A stretch of DNA of 64,000 nucleotides from Acinetobacter sp. B51(2017) (lineage in GTDB: Bacteria; Pseudomonadota; Gammaproteobacteria; Pseudomonadales; Moraxellaceae): the NCBI RefSeq assembly GCF_003711395.1, contig NZ_PJRJ01000009.1, forward strand, positions 34,505-98,504. Reading direction: 5' to 3'. Positions 44,831 to 54,627 of this stretch are shown piece by piece. The notes beneath the pieces were generated by a model, which saw only the letters and a list, made by a program, of their open reading frames with translations, had not been told where the DNA came from and did no database searches. The position numbers and the translations under genes are program-made. Every line of letters begins with the position of its first letter. The stretch's first letter is position 1.

Positions 44831-45049
44831 TTAATGTTTATGATTGGATTGGATATTTTGACTAGTGTGTTCTAGCGTCCGTGGTTCATTGAGCTGTGCG
44901 GTGCTCGTTTCATCCTCACGAATTGATTTTTTAAAGTCTTTGACTGCGCCACCCACATCTTTACCTAAGTTTTTTAGCTTTGATGTACCAAACAATAACA
45001 GCACCACAATTGCAAAAATAAGTACATGCCAAATTGATAAGCCTGCCAT
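44831..45049 (-). CDS. tatA: Twin-arginine translocase subunit TatA
   Basis: Pore-forming/membrane-weakening subunit. 72 residues: [29 protein letters not shown] with the FG-K hinge, amphipathic helix [18 protein letters not shown], polar tail ending in HKH. First gene of tatABC. Confidence 0.95.
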   Translation of the reverse strand: MAGLSIWHVLIFAIVVLLLFGTSKLKNLGKDVGGAVKDFKKSIREDETSTAQLNEPRTLEHTSQNIQSNHKH

Positions 45050-45198
45050 AAGATTTCCCTCGAATTATTCTGTGCCTATCTCAACAGCTCTATATGACAA
45101 CAGGGTGACGTTTATATTGCAGTTTAAAGAAAATCCAGCATCGCCCGCCTAAATGAGTGTGCTAGCATGAGGCACTGCTTGCTCTGAGCTGTTGTGTG

Positions 45199-46080
45199 AT
45201 GGTGTTAATTGTTCCAATCCTTGCATTTTTAATTGGTTATTTTGCCGTAGAGCAACTCAAACCCATCCGCCCATGGTTGGCAGCAAGTTTGGCACGGCTA
45301 TTTATCCCCATATTGATTATTTACAATATGGTGTTTTACCAACAAGGTGGCTTGTGGTTGGTGGGCTTAAGTTTTTTAAGCTCGGTTATCTTCTTTAGCT
45401 TTTTCTATGTGTTACGCCAAGATAAATTACAAGCACTGTGTTTAAGTTATTTAAATGGCGCATGGTTAGGCTTCCCCTTTGCTTTAGTACTTTTTGGTAA
45501 AGAAGCCACCAATACCATTGTTGCGTTGTATATCGGCGGTTCATTATTTGGAAATATGTGTGCTGTGATGGCGGTGAGTCAAACCAAGCAAAGCACAAGT
45601 TTTATGATTAAAAATGTGCTGCAATCCCCGCCTGTGGTGGCTTTAAGCCTTGCAGGAATTTTGTCTTTTTGGGATTTAAGAGCTTATCAATATACACTCG
45701 CAATTGATTTAGTCTATCAAACCAATAAGTTTTTAGTGACCTTCGTGGGCATGTGCGTGCTAGGGATGTGGTTAAGCAAAGTCAAAATTCAACTCAGCGA
45801 TTTATGTTTAAGTTTACATTTGATTTTAATACGCATGTTGCTGGCGGTTGTTATCTGTGTAGTAGCCTATTTTCTATTACCAATTCCACATTTAGCTTTA
45901 ACCTATGCGGTGATTTTTATGTTCTTTTGTTTGCCACCAGCCGCCAATATTGTGGCTTTAGAAACCCATTATCAAGGTACAGGGCATTCAGCGAAATACA
46001 TTGCTTCAGGCACGATTGCCAGTGCATTAATCATTAGCGTGTATGGATTGTTGCTACATGGCTTCGGGTTGTTAAATTAA
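45199..46080 (+). CDS. AEC-family transporter
   Basis: Auxin-efflux-carrier-type inner-membrane protein of 293 residues with about ten helices. Segments such as LARLFIPILIIYNMVF, a central loop and the C-terminal CLPPAANIVALETHYQGTGHSAKYIASGTIAS (AEC proline-rich motif) are diagnostic. Substrate unknown; bacterial members carry malate or other organic acids. ATG 45199 or GTG 45196 could start. Divergent from tatA. Confidence 0.88.
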   Translation: MVLIVPILAFLIGYFAVEQLKPIRPWLAASLARLFIPILIIYNMVFYQQGGLWLVGLSFLSSVIFFSFFYVLRQDKLQALCLSYLNGAWLGFPFALVLFGKEATNTIVALYIGGSLFGNMCAVMAVSQTKQSTSFMIKNVLQSPPVVALSLAGILSFWDLRAYQYTLAIDLVYQTNKFLVTFVGMCVLGMWLSKVKIQLSDLCLSLHLILIRMLLAVVICVVAYFLLPIPHLALTYAVIFMFFCLPPAANIVALETHYQGTGHSAKYIASGTIASALIISVYGLLLHGFGLLN

Positions 46081-46103
46081 AGCTGCGCCTATAGACGCAG
46101 CTT
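46080..46103. terminator. Hairpin between the AEC gene and rdgB
   Basis: 8-bp stem AAGCTGCG/CGCAGCTT with an 8-nt loop between convergent genes. The T-run is short, so termination strength is uncertain. Confidence 0.6.
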
Positions 46104-46109
46104 AAAGCA

Positions 46110-46736
46110 TTACTGGCTTAAGGATGCACGTAACAGTTGCATGGCTTGACCACGATGGCTTATTTTATTCTTCTCTTCTTTTGAAAGTTCTGCGCTTGAA
46201 ACATTGAGTTCAGGCAACCAAAACAGGGGATCATAACCAAAGCCATTTTCACCGCGTGCTTGTTCTAAAATTTCGCCGTGCCAAATCCCTTGGAAGATTT
46301 TAGGTAATGGATCATCGGCATGTTCAACCAAGGCCAATACGCATACAAACATGCCATCAATGGCTTTTCCGTCTTGGCGTAATGGTTTTAAGTCGGCTAA
46401 TAATTTGGCATTGTTGGCAGCATCATCGCCGTGTGCACCAGCAAAACGCGCTGAATAAATACCCGGTGCACCGCCTAAACTGGGTACACACAAACCTGAA
46501 TCATCAGCAATGGCCGGTTTACCTGAAATACGTGCGGCATGACGGGCTTTAATAATCGCATTTTCAACAAAGCTTAAACCATCTTCAATGGCATCTTCGA
46601 TGTTGAGTTGACCTTGTGGGATCACATCTACAGGCAAGTTTAAATCGCTAAACATTTTTTCAAATTCAGCAATTTTACCTTTATTGTTACTGGCTAAGAC
46701 CAATGTGCCTTGTGACAGCCATGCTTGATTTGACAT
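46110..46736 (-). CDS. rdgB: XTP/dITP diphosphatase (RdgB/HAM1)
   Basis: House-cleaning enzyme removing dITP and XTP. 208 residues from ATG 46736; the frame extends to 46802, but only this start has a GAG-type ribosome site. [14 protein letters not shown] (N-terminal substrate loop), [26 protein letters not shown], and [14 protein letters not shown] are the RdgB signatures. Confidence 0.95.
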   Translation of the reverse strand: MSNQAWLSQGTLVLASNNKGKIAEFEKMFSDLNLPVDVIPQGQLNIEDAIEDGLSFVENAIIKARHAARISGKPAIADDSGLCVPSLGGAPGIYSARFAGAHGDDAANNAKLLADLKPLRQDGKAIDGMFVCVLALVEHADDPLPKIFQGIWHGEILEQARGENGFGYDPLFWLPELNVSSAELSKEEKNKISHRGQAMQLLRASLSQ

Positions 46737-46794
46737 GCTAAAACTCATGTTATGAAAATTTGCTTTAGTGTACCTGATTTTAATAAGGCAATAA

Positions 46795-46816
46795 AAAAGC
46801 ACCCGAAGGTGCTTTT
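46795..46816 (-). terminator. Terminator of the metX-metW-Sel1 unit
   Basis: 9-bp stem AAAAGCACC/GGTGCTTTT with a CGAA loop and a T-run on the minus strand. Confidence 0.9.
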
Positions 46817-46819
46817 CGT

Positions 46820-47407
46820 TTATAAACCCTGAATCCAGCGGTCGGCACGGTCGCGTGCTTGGCGGATCTGTTCTTGAGTTAAATTAGCGGCTAAAGCGGT
46901 TTTTTTGCCTTCTGAAAGGCTAATTACTTTATTGTCGAGCATGCCATCACGGGTAGAAAGTTCATACCATTGATATGCACCAATAAAGTTACGTTTTTTC
47001 TCATCTAGCATAGCAAGGTTAAAACTGGCACGGTTATCGCCACGACTAGCAGCTTTTTCTAAATACTGACGCCCTAAAGCTTCATTTTTAGAGGTGCCTT
47101 TACCATCAATCAGCATACGACCGACATTGAGCTGTGCGGCAGTTAAACCTTGATCTGCGGCTGATTTATACCAAGCAAAGGCTTGTTTATCATCTTGTTT
47201 AACGTCTTTGCCATATTCGTATTTGGTACCCAAATAAAATTGTGCACCAGCTTGCCCCGATTTTGCCGCTTGACTTAAACTTGCTACATCCATAACGGAA
47301 TAACGTGCAGCTTGGTTAGAAATAGAGTTACTTGGTGAAACATAATCTGCATTGGCTTGCAGGCTAAACAGTCCCAGAAATAAACCACTAATTAATATTT
47401 TTTTCAT
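46820..47407 (-). CDS. Exported Sel1-repeat protein
   Basis: 195 residues: signal peptide [20 protein letters not shown], then about three Sel1-like repeats ([92 protein letters not shown]). Periplasmic protein-protein interaction role expected; the partner is unknown. It overlaps metW by 4 nt, a surprising link to methionine genes. Confidence 0.88.
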   Translation of the reverse strand: MKKILISGLFLGLFSLQANADYVSPSNSISNQAARYSVMDVASLSQAAKSGQAGAQFYLGTKYEYGKDVKQDDKQAFAWYKSAADQGLTAAQLNVGRMLIDGKGTSKNEALGRQYLEKAASRGDNRASFNLAMLDEKKRNFIGAYQWYELSTRDGMLDNKVISLSEGKKTALAANLTQEQIRQARDRADRWIQGL

Positions 47408-47997
47408 AGAGCGCTCACCCGATAAATTGCGACTTCACCAAACAAGTTCGGGATATGTTTACTCAGCAGACTACCTTGCTGATCCCCATTTACGGCGAGT
47501 CGATTAATGATTCGAATATTATTTTCTTCGCATAATGCTTCAAAATCACGGAAAGTACATAAATGAATGTTGGGCGTGTTGTACCACATATACGGCAGCG
47601 CGTCAGAAACTGGCATCTTACCTTTTAACGCCAAGAAAGAACGAGTCTTCCAATGCGCAAAGTTAGGAAAAGTAATAATCGCCTGTTTACCCACACGTAC
47701 CATATCGCGTAATAACACGTCTGGTGCATCCACTGCTTGTAATGCTTGAGCCATCACGACGTAATCAAAAGATTGATCGGCAAAACGGCTTAAGCCAAGA
47801 TTTAGATCTTGTTGGATAATATTTAACCCGCGACTAATCGCAATTGCAATCTTTTCTTGATCGATTTCCAGTCCATAAGCGCGAATATTGTGTTTTTTGC
47901 TCATGTGTTCGAGCAATTCACCTTCACCACAACCTAAGTCTAAAACGCGCGAACCCGGCTTAATCCACTTTTCGGCAAGTTGTTGATCAATACGCAT
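47404..47997 (-). CDS. metW: Methionine biosynthesis protein MetW
   Basis: 197-residue methyltransferase-fold protein (VLDLGCGEGELLEHM SAM loop) that pairs with MetX in making or regulating O-acylhomoserine. The start overlaps the metX stop by one base (TAATG), so the two are coupled. It includes the conserved LPYMWYNTPNIHLCTFRDFEALC. Confidence 0.93.
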   Translation of the reverse strand: MRIDQQLAEKWIKPGSRVLDLGCGEGELLEHMSKKHNIRAYGLEIDQEKIAIAISRGLNIIQQDLNLGLSRFADQSFDYVVMAQALQAVDAPDVLLRDMVRVGKQAIITFPNFAHWKTRSFLALKGKMPVSDALPYMWYNTPNIHLCTFRDFEALCEENNIRIINRLAVNGDQQGSLLSKHIPNLFGEVAIYRVSAL

Positions 47998-49154
47998 TAC
48001 ACGCTCTCCTTGGTTGCTTGAAGATGTTCCTTGCCACCTAAGAAGGCACGTAACGATTTCACATATAAAGGAATTGGGAACAAGAATGAGTCATGCCCTT
48101 GTTCAGCATCAATATCTAAATAGCTGACAGGTTTATTGTTACTAATTAATGCATCGACGATTTCTTGCGAGCGGGCAGGGGTAAAGCGCCAATCTGTAGT
48201 GAAAGACACCAACAGGAACTGACATTTGGTTTGTGCCATGGCTTTGACTAAAGACTGCTCATATTCACGCGCAGGATCAAAGTAATCCAAAGCCTTGGTC
48301 ATAATTAAATAAGTGTTGGCATCAAAGTTACGGCTAAATTGCTCACCTTGATAACGTAAATAGCTTTCGACTTGGAATTCAACGTCAAAACCATACATAA
48401 ATTTGCCTGACTTTAAGTCGCGGCCAAATTTCTGCTTCATCGCTTCTTCAGAAAGATAAGTAATATGACCCACCATACGCGCCAAAATTAAGCCACGTTT
48501 TGGATAGCTATCATTTTCGAGATAACGACCATCATGAAAATCTGGATCAGACAAAATCGACTGACGCGCCACTTCGTTAAAGGCAATATTTTGCGCAGAA
48601 AGTTTAGGTGCACTGGCAATAATGACACATTTTTGCATACGCTCAGGATAATCTACTGTCCATTGCAGGGCTTGCATGCCGCCTAGTGAACCACCAATTA
48701 AGGCATACCATTTGGCAATGCCTAAACGGTCTGACAGCATGGCTTGGGTCTTCACCCAGTCACGTACAGTGACCAAAGGAAAATCTGGGCCATAAGGACG
48801 GTTGTCATTTTCAGGGTTTGGCGAAGTTGGGCCAGTCGAACCATGACAGCCGCCAATGTTGTTTAATGCCACAACAAAGAATTTATTAGTATCAATGGCT
48901 TTGTTTGGACCAATACATGCATCCCACCAGCCCGGTTTTTTGTCATCTTCATGATGATAGCCCGCAGCGTGATGATGACCAGACAAGGCATGGCAGATCA
49001 AAATTGCATTGGAGTGATCGGCATTTAAAGTACCGTAAGTTTCAACCATTAAATCAAAACGTGGTAATACGCGACCACATTCGAGCTCTAACGGCTCTTC
49101 AAAGGAAAACTTTTGTGGGGTAACAAGACCCACGGAGTCAGCTGGGAAAGACAC
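47997..49154 (-). CDS. metX: Homoserine O-acyltransferase MetX
   Basis: Alpha/beta-hydrolase enzyme that acylates homoserine (acetyl or succinyl donor) at the entry to methionine synthesis. 385 residues from a GTG at 49154, giving the family start [15 protein letters not shown]. The longer frame to 49220 would run through the leuA terminator and is rejected. Nucleophile Ser in [12 protein letters not shown], Asp in TTDWRF, His in EQGHDSFLF. No clear ribosome site precedes the GTG. No SAM riboswitch is visible upstream. Confidence 0.93.
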   Translation of the reverse strand: MSFPADSVGLVTPQKFSFEEPLELECGRVLPRFDLMVETYGTLNADHSNAILICHALSGHHHAAGYHHEDDKKPGWWDACIGPNKAIDTNKFFVVALNNIGGCHGSTGPTSPNPENDNRPYGPDFPLVTVRDWVKTQAMLSDRLGIAKWYALIGGSLGGMQALQWTVDYPERMQKCVIIASAPKLSAQNIAFNEVARQSILSDPDFHDGRYLENDSYPKRGLILARMVGHITYLSEEAMKQKFGRDLKSGKFMYGFDVEFQVESYLRYQGEQFSRNFDANTYLIMTKALDYFDPAREYEQSLVKAMAQTKCQFLLVSFTTDWRFTPARSQEIVDALISNNKPVSYLDIDAEQGHDSFLFPIPLYVKSLRAFLGGKEHLQATKESV

Positions 49155-49191
49155 GGGAATAATTCGCCTTAAATCTTTAGAGTAAACGCAG

Positions 49192-49214
49192 AAAAGGATA
49201 CCACTGGGGTATCC
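49192..49214 (-). terminator. Terminator of leuA
   Basis: 7-bp stem GGATACC/GGTATCC with a 5-nt loop, followed by TTTTC on the minus strand; lies 27 bp past leuA and before metX. Confidence 0.75.
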
Positions 49215-49241
49215 TTGCATAAAGGGCTTTATTGTTTCGCT

Positions 49242-50939
49242 TTAAACAGCAGCAGCAACCACTTGTTCAGTACTTAAAACACCTTGTTCAATCAAGCGGT
49301 TGGTGCAGGCAATAATTGCTTCAATTGAAGAAGTGACAATATTGTCATGTACACCAGCACCAAATGCTGATTTACCTGTACCTTGCACTTGTAACTCAAC
49401 TAAAGCCAAAGCTTTGGCATGTGCACCGGCACTAATACTACGTTCTTCGTAGTTTAATACGTCAATTGGCAATTGTAGTGCATTTAAAATCGCAGAGATT
49501 GGACCGTTACCTTCACCACGTAATTGCTGGGTTTGACCGTTGACTTCAATATCAAGCTCAATCACTTGCTTGCCATTTTCATCATGTAAGCGGTAGTTTT
49601 TGGCAGAGTAATGCGCGTCTTTAGCAGCTACATAGGTCTTTTTAAACAAGTTCCAAATTTGTTGTGCACTGACTTCAATGCCTTCATCATCGGCAACTTG
49701 TTGTACCACTTGTGAGAATTCAATTTGTAAACGACGCGGCAAAGTCACGTTGTAATTTGATTCTAACAAGTAAGCAATCCCGCCTTTACCAGACTGTGAG
49801 TTCACGCGAATCACCGCGTCATAATCACGACCTAAATCTTTTGGATCGATTGGTAAGTACGGCATATCCCAAATTTCTTGATCTTTTTGGAACTCAAAGC
49901 CTTTTTTAATCGCATCTTGGTGTGAACCAGAGAATGCAGTAAAGACTAAATCACCAGCATACGGATGACGTGGGTGTACAGGTAAACCTGTACATTCTTC
50001 AACGGTAGCAATGATTTCATTAATATTTGAGAAATCAAGATTTGGTGCAACACCTTGGGTGTACATGTTTAATGCAATCGCAGCAACATCGACGTTACCT
50101 GTGCGTTCACCGTTACCAAAGACACAGCCTTCGACACGGTCTGCACCTGCCATAATCGCAAGCTCAGAAGCCGCAATACCACAGCCACGGTCATTATGAC
50201 AGTGAACCGAAATGATCACGCCATCACGACGTAATAAATTGCGGTGCATCCACTCCACTTGGTCGGCATACACGTTTGGACCAGAAACTTCCACAGTTGC
50301 AGGCAAGTTTAAAATGACTTTATTGTCAGGACTCGCTTCCCAAATTTCAGTGACAGCATCACAGACGTCTTTAGCGACTTCTAATTCAGTGGCTGAGAAA
50401 CATTCTGGTGAGTACTGGAATACAAATTCAGTTTCAGGTTGTTTGGCTGCGTATTCTTTGACTTTCGTTGCTGCATTAATCGCGAGCTGTTTCGCGCCTG
50501 CTACATCTACATTCAACACTTTCTCACGGAAAGTCGGTGAGTTTGAGTTATAGATATGCACGATGGCACGTTTGGCACCTTGCAATGATTCAAAAGTACG
50601 TTGAATCAAGTGATCACGCGCTTGGACTAAAACTTCAATGTAAACGTCATCTGGAATATGACCTTCTTCAATCAATTTACGCGTGAAGTCAAAGTCAATT
50701 TGCGATGCTGATGGGAAACCAATTTCAATATGTTTAAAGCCGATTTTCACCAACATTTGGAACATTTTGAATTTTTTCTCAATATCCATTGGCTCAAAAA
50801 TCGCTTGGTTACCGTCACGTAAGTCGGTGCTCATCCAAATAGGCGCTTTTGTAATTTCGTTATTTGGCCATTGACGGTCAGGTAGATCAACACGTTGATA
50901 CATGCGACGGTATTTTTTACTTGGATCAGCCAACATCAT
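49242..50939 (-). CDS. leuA: 2-isopropylmalate synthase
   Basis: First committed enzyme of leucine synthesis. 565 residues from ATG 50939 (AGGAG eight nucleotides upstream), the long form. Catalytic TIM barrel with [29 protein letters not shown] [16 protein letters not shown], and metal site [15 protein letters not shown]. The C-terminal part (about 430 on) holds the LeuA regulatory domain for leucine feedback. Two hairpins lie in the leader. Confidence 0.95.
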   Translation of the reverse strand: MMLADPSKKYRRMYQRVDLPDRQWPNNEITKAPIWMSTDLRDGNQAIFEPMDIEKKFKMFQMLVKIGFKHIEIGFPSASQIDFDFTRKLIEEGHIPDDVYIEVLVQARDHLIQRTFESLQGAKRAIVHIYNSNSPTFREKVLNVDVAGAKQLAINAATKVKEYAAKQPETEFVFQYSPECFSATELEVAKDVCDAVTEIWEASPDNKVILNLPATVEVSGPNVYADQVEWMHRNLLRRDGVIISVHCHNDRGCGIAASELAIMAGADRVEGCVFGNGERTGNVDVAAIALNMYTQGVAPNLDFSNINEIIATVEECTGLPVHPRHPYAGDLVFTAFSGSHQDAIKKGFEFQKDQEIWDMPYLPIDPKDLGRDYDAVIRVNSQSGKGGIAYLLESNYNVTLPRRLQIEFSQVVQQVADDEGIEVSAQQIWNLFKKTYVAAKDAHYSAKNYRLHDENGKQVIELDIEVNGQTQQLRGEGNGPISAILNALQLPIDVLNYEERSISAGAHAKALALVELQVQGTGKSAFGAGVHDNIVTSSIEAIIACTNRLIEQGVLSTEQVVAAAV

Positions 50940-51350
50940 GAGATAACTCCTTGTGTAAAAATCATTGCGCTGCTTAAAATACAATGATCATTACCATATA
51001 GATTGTGTCTATTTATCTGCTTTACAAGGCTAAGATTTTGCTAATTTCGTAAAAAAATCTGAATAAATTTTACGACTTAGTTTTACCTTTTTTATACCTT
51101 ATAAATCTATAACTTAAAGTTTAATCCAGATAAACCGAAAAGTTTTTGCTTTTTCTATGGATTTTAGTCGTATGCTAATAAAGATTTTCTGATAATTAGT
51201 ATATTGTAGTAAAAATTTTCATCTTGCTTGAAAATCAGAGCGCTACTTTTCCTCATCATACATATAGGCGTAATTTTTTTTGCATGGTGATGCTTATTGC
51301 TTAAGCGAGTTGCAAGGCTCGGGCTCGAGTCTTTATCCTGCCAGCACAAC
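50940..51350 (-). other. leuA leader/intergenic region with inverted repeats
   Basis: About 410 bp between piuC and leuA. On the leuA side are two perfect inverted repeats: ATCATTG/CAATGAT (50961-50988), just before the ribosome site, and TCGTAAAA/TTTTACGA (51047-51075). No leucine-rich leader peptide was found by eye. A 61-codon frame at 51164-51349 has no ribosome site or recognisable sequence. Confidence 0.5.
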
Positions 51351-52034
51351 TTAAACTTCGGCCCATTTACGCATTAGGTTATGATAAAGATTGGTCAATT
51401 TCATGACCTCGGCATGTTGATCGCCAAGTTCGACACGTAGGCTTTGAATCGTTTGATCTAAATTAAACAGCATGTGTCGGTTTGCATCATCACGAATCAT
51501 ACTTTGTAGCCAAAAGAACGACGCTGTACGGCAACCTTGGGTGACAGGTGTGACCTCATGCAAACTGCTTGCTGGATATAAAATTAAATCACCCGCAGGA
51601 AGTTTGACCTCATGGTAGCCATAGGTGTCTTCAATCACCAATTCACCCCCTTCATATTCATCTGGCTCACTTAAAAACAGCGTGCAAGATAAATCGGTGC
51701 GTAAGCGTTGTTGGCTGCCACGAATACGACGAATGGAATTGTCGACATGAAAGCCAAATGCCTCGTTGTTTTCATAACGATTAAATAGCGGCGGAATAAT
51801 ATCAAGTGGCAGGGCAGCCGATAAAAATAAGGGATGCTGTCCAAGAGCTTCTAAAATAAGCGTACTTAACTGATGGGTAAGGGGGTGATCTTCTGGAAGT
51901 TGTTGGTTTTGCTTAACAGTCGCTGACAAAGTGCCTGCAGTAAGCTTGCCATTGACCCATTCAACTTTGTGCATTTCTTGATGGATAAATTGAACTTGTT
52001 GTTTGGTTAAAATGTTTGGAATATGGTGTAGCAC
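51351..52034 (-). CDS. piuC: PKHD-type Fe(II)/2-oxoglutarate-dependent hydroxylase (PiuC/YbiX)
   Basis: 227-residue dioxygenase of the PiuC family, usually beside a siderophore receptor as here. Iron ligands H96 and D98 in FGFHVDNS, H159 in SSLHEVTPV, and the 2-oxoglutarate Arg169 in [11 protein letters not shown]. The substrate is unknown; a role in processing siderophore or siderophore-drug conjugates has been suggested. 83 bp downstream of the receptor with a hairpin between. Confidence 0.93.
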   Translation of the reverse strand: MLHHIPNILTKQQVQFIHQEMHKVEWVNGKLTAGTLSATVKQNQQLPEDHPLTHQLSTLILEALGQHPLFLSAALPLDIIPPLFNRYENNEAFGFHVDNSIRRIRGSQQRLRTDLSCTLFLSEPDEYEGGELVIEDTYGYHEVKLPAGDLILYPASSLHEVTPVTQGCRTASFFWLQSMIRDDANRHMLFNLDQTIQSLRVELGDQHAEVMKLTNLYHNLMRKWAEV

Positions 52035-52076
52035 AGTATTGTTCCACGCAGCATTGAATGTTCATGAATCATAAAT

Positions 52077-52104
52077 AACATAGCCTCATCAATGAGGCTA
52101 TGTT
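52077..52104 (-). terminator. Hairpin between the PiuA-type receptor and piuC
   Basis: 13-bp perfect stem AACATAGCCTCAT/ATGAGGCTATGTT with a CA loop. The T-run is poor, so it may slow transcription or protect the receptor mRNA end rather than fully stop it. Confidence 0.7.
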
Positions 52105-52117
52105 AATGGATTACATA

Positions 52118-54343
52118 TTAATATTTAAAGTTTAACGATAACACTGCGTTACGACCTTCAGCTTCGGTGGTGTAGTGTGGTGAGCTGAGTTTGGTGAAGT
52201 AACGTTTGTCCGATAAGTTATTAAGGTTTAATTGTAAATCGACATTTTGATTGACATTGTATCGTGCCATGGCATCAAAACGTGTATAGGCTGGTGCCCA
52301 ACGGTAGTTGGTATTGTCCGCATAGACTTTGTCCATATAGGTTGCACCTGCCCCCAATGTGAACTGTGAGTCAATCGCATAGGTGGTCCAAAGAGTTGCA
52401 CTGTGTTTTGGTGTGGTTGGCGTTTGGTTGCCATTTACTGAGCCTGTTGGTGAACCTGATACATAGCCGCCATCAATAATTTCAGCATCTAAATAGGTAT
52501 AGCCCGCAGACACAGCCCAAGCATCAGTGATGTTACCGCTTAGACCTAACTCAATACCATCAACACGCGTTTCACCAATGTTACGGCTAATACTTTCATC
52601 ATCGTTGACACGGGTATTGGTTTTCTCTGTACGGAAAATTGCAGCTGTGAAGTTGGCACGACGATCAAATAAATCCCATTTGCTCCCCAGTTCCATGGTG
52701 CGAACTTCTTCAGGTTTTAAATTTTGAGATGCAACAGAAATACTTTCTGAGCCATCACCAAAATCGCCGACTGGATTTGAGGCAGTCGCAAAGCTTGCGT
52801 AGATCGCAGCTCGTTCAACTGGCTTATAGGTCAAACCAATTTGATAGTTAATAAAGTCATCTTTATTGCTGACTTTGACTGGAGTAGATGAACCACGTTC
52901 AGTCACGCTACCTTTGGTATTAAACTCGTCCCAACGTACACCTAAATCAAGTAACCATTGTGGGTTAATTTCTATGTTATCGAGCAAGTAAACAGAGCTT
53001 GAATCGGTGTTGATATAGGTTGTTGCACGATTGGCTTTAATAATGTCGTTAAAGGCATCATGTGAATTTGGCGTATATAATGATGTACACCAACCATTGG
53101 ATGCAGCACCTAAGCCCAATTTACAAGCATTGGTATCGATCGCCGAACCACTTGCCGAGCTGATGCTATAGTTACCTTTGTCTGTTTCTTGTTTGCTGTA
53201 TTCAGCACCCATATTGAACTTATGGCTGAGTGTACCAGTCTTGAATTTACCTGTCAGTGCCAATTGGTTGGTAAAGGTGGTGGTGTCAGTAATACGTGAA
53301 TTCGCACGACGCCATACTTGACCATTAACTACGTTGCCTTTTGAATCATCAGGCTGTGCCCAAATATAATCATTTTTAGAGCGGCTATATACTGCTGTGT
53401 TGCTGATGGTCAGTTGCTCATTTAGGTCGTGTTCAAGCTTTAAGCTACCAATATGGTTCTCTTGTTTCTGGAAATCACGATCTAACCAACCGTAGTAGAT
53501 GCCTTGTGGAACCTGTACCGGTTTGCCATAAGTACCATTTTTACCTGTAATTGGGTTTTTAGTATAATTAAATGGTACGCCAGCATCTGGTGTATCGTCA
53601 GATTGCAGGTAGTAATAGCTTAAAGTTCCGCGGGTATCACTCTCTAGACCCCAACTAATACTTGGCGCAATACCCGCACGTTTATATTCAGCACCGTCAC
53701 TTTGACCCGCTTTTTCGTTATGGTGCCCCAACACTGCCACACGAGCGGCAATACCATTACCAAAATCTTTATTGGCATCTAAAGTAATACGTTGATAGTT
53801 GTCAGTACCTGCAGCAACTGAACCTTCTAAAGCATCGCCAGCTTTGGCAACTTTAGAGACCATGTTGATGCTACCACCTGTGGTCCCTGCACCGCCCATC
53901 GCTGAGGCAGAACCTTTGGTGACTTCCACTTGCTCGACGGCAAACATGTCACGATTTTGTGAAGTTGCACTACGTATTCCATCCACATACATAGAGCTTT
54001 CAGAATTATAACCACGAATAAATGGACGATCACCATTTGGATTACCACCTTCACCTGCACCTAAGGTAATACCAGGTACAGTACGTAAAGCATCTGTAAG
54101 ACTGGTAACTTGCGTATCTTGCATGAGCTGTTTTGAGATCACCGCAACAGATTTAGGGGTATCGAGTAGGGGAGCGACAAATTTAGAATTTTTAGATTGT
54201 TCCACTTTGAAGCTTGCTTGAGATTCAGCCTCCGCTTGAGTGTGAATTGTATCTAACGCGACTTCGTCAGCCATTGTTGCGCTTGCCATGACAGAAAGCA
54301 GCGCTGATGAAACAATTTTCTTACGGTTTTTTATGAAGGCCAT
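52118..54343 (-). CDS. TonB-dependent catecholate siderophore receptor (Fiu/PiuA type)
   Basis: 741-residue outer-membrane receptor: signal peptide ending ATMADE, a plug domain from about residue 50 (DTPKSVAVISKQLMQD, DALRTVPGITLGAGEGG, RPFIRGYNSESSMYVDGIRS), then the 22-strand barrel ending with aromatic LNFKY. Plug wording matches the Fiu/PiuA group that takes up mono-catechols and siderophore-antibiotic conjugates. It is preceded by a Fur-box-like site and followed by piuC, as in other gammaproteobacteria. Confidence 0.92.
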   Translation of the reverse strand: MAFIKNRKKIVSSALLSVMASATMADEVALDTIHTQAEAESQASFKVEQSKNSKFVAPLLDTPKSVAVISKQLMQDTQVTSLTDALRTVPGITLGAGEGGNPNGDRPFIRGYNSESSMYVDGIRSATSQNRDMFAVEQVEVTKGSASAMGGAGTTGGSINMVSKVAKAGDALEGSVAAGTDNYQRITLDANKDFGNGIAARVAVLGHHNEKAGQSDGAEYKRAGIAPSISWGLESDTRGTLSYYYLQSDDTPDAGVPFNYTKNPITGKNGTYGKPVQVPQGIYYGWLDRDFQKQENHIGSLKLEHDLNEQLTISNTAVYSRSKNDYIWAQPDDSKGNVVNGQVWRRANSRITDTTTFTNQLALTGKFKTGTLSHKFNMGAEYSKQETDKGNYSISSASGSAIDTNACKLGLGAASNGWCTSLYTPNSHDAFNDIIKANRATTYINTDSSSVYLLDNIEINPQWLLDLGVRWDEFNTKGSVTERGSSTPVKVSNKDDFINYQIGLTYKPVERAAIYASFATASNPVGDFGDGSESISVASQNLKPEEVRTMELGSKWDLFDRRANFTAAIFRTEKTNTRVNDDESISRNIGETRVDGIELGLSGNITDAWAVSAGYTYLDAEIIDGGYVSGSPTGSVNGNQTPTTPKHSATLWTTYAIDSQFTLGAGATYMDKVYADNTNYRWAPAYTRFDAMARYNVNQNVDLQLNLNNLSDKRYFTKLSSPHYTTEAEGRNAVLSLNFKY

Positions 54344-54377
54344 GTGTTACTCAGCAAAAGCAAATATTGTGTTTGCG

Positions 54378-54396
54378 AATAATAATAATTCTTGTT
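54378..54396 (-). promoter_or_regulatory. Fur-box-like site upstream of the PiuA-type receptor
   Basis: AATAAT-AATAAT-containing site matching 13 of 19 positions of the classical Fur consensus GATAATGATAATCATTATC. It lies about 35-53 bp upstream of the receptor start. Confidence 0.6.
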
Positions 54397-54511
54397 ATTT
54401 CTCACAGTACTTTAAAATTGGAAATGCCGATTCTCATATTAAGATAAAATGGCAAATTAAATGTAATAATGTAACAAAAAATAAATAAGTATTTGTATTT
54501 AATAAAAATAG

Positions 54512-54537
54512 AAAAACCCTGCCTAAGCAGGGTTTTT
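54512..54537. terminator. Terminator after the second TonB receptor
   Basis: 11-bp stem AAAAACCCTGC/GCAGGGTTTTT with a CTAA loop. It lies 90 bp past the receptor's stop on the minus strand. Confidence 0.88.
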
Positions 54538-54627
54538 AATTGGGATTTTTAATTTAGCTTTTTTGCTGTGCAGTGGTTTATATATTTGTAAATATGACCT
54601 ACAGCGTTTAAGCAAGATGATAAAGGC

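Noticed and set aside
49155..49220. N-terminal extension of metX to an upstream ATG
   Set aside because: The extension translates through the leuA terminator hairpin and is not part of the MetX family N-terminus.
48000..49240. SAM riboswitch upstream of metX
   Set aside because: The 87-bp leuA-metX gap holds only the leuA terminator; no SAM-I or SAM-II-like fold is seen.
51164..51349. 61-codon minus-strand ORF between leuA and piuC
   Set aside because: No ribosome site, no recognisable sequence, and a composition like non-coding DNA; considered also as a leucine leader peptide but it is not Leu-rich in a run.
51300..51349. tRNA-like 3' half near GGGCTCGAGTC
   Set aside because: Cannot be folded into an acceptor and T-arm with a matching 5' half on either strand.
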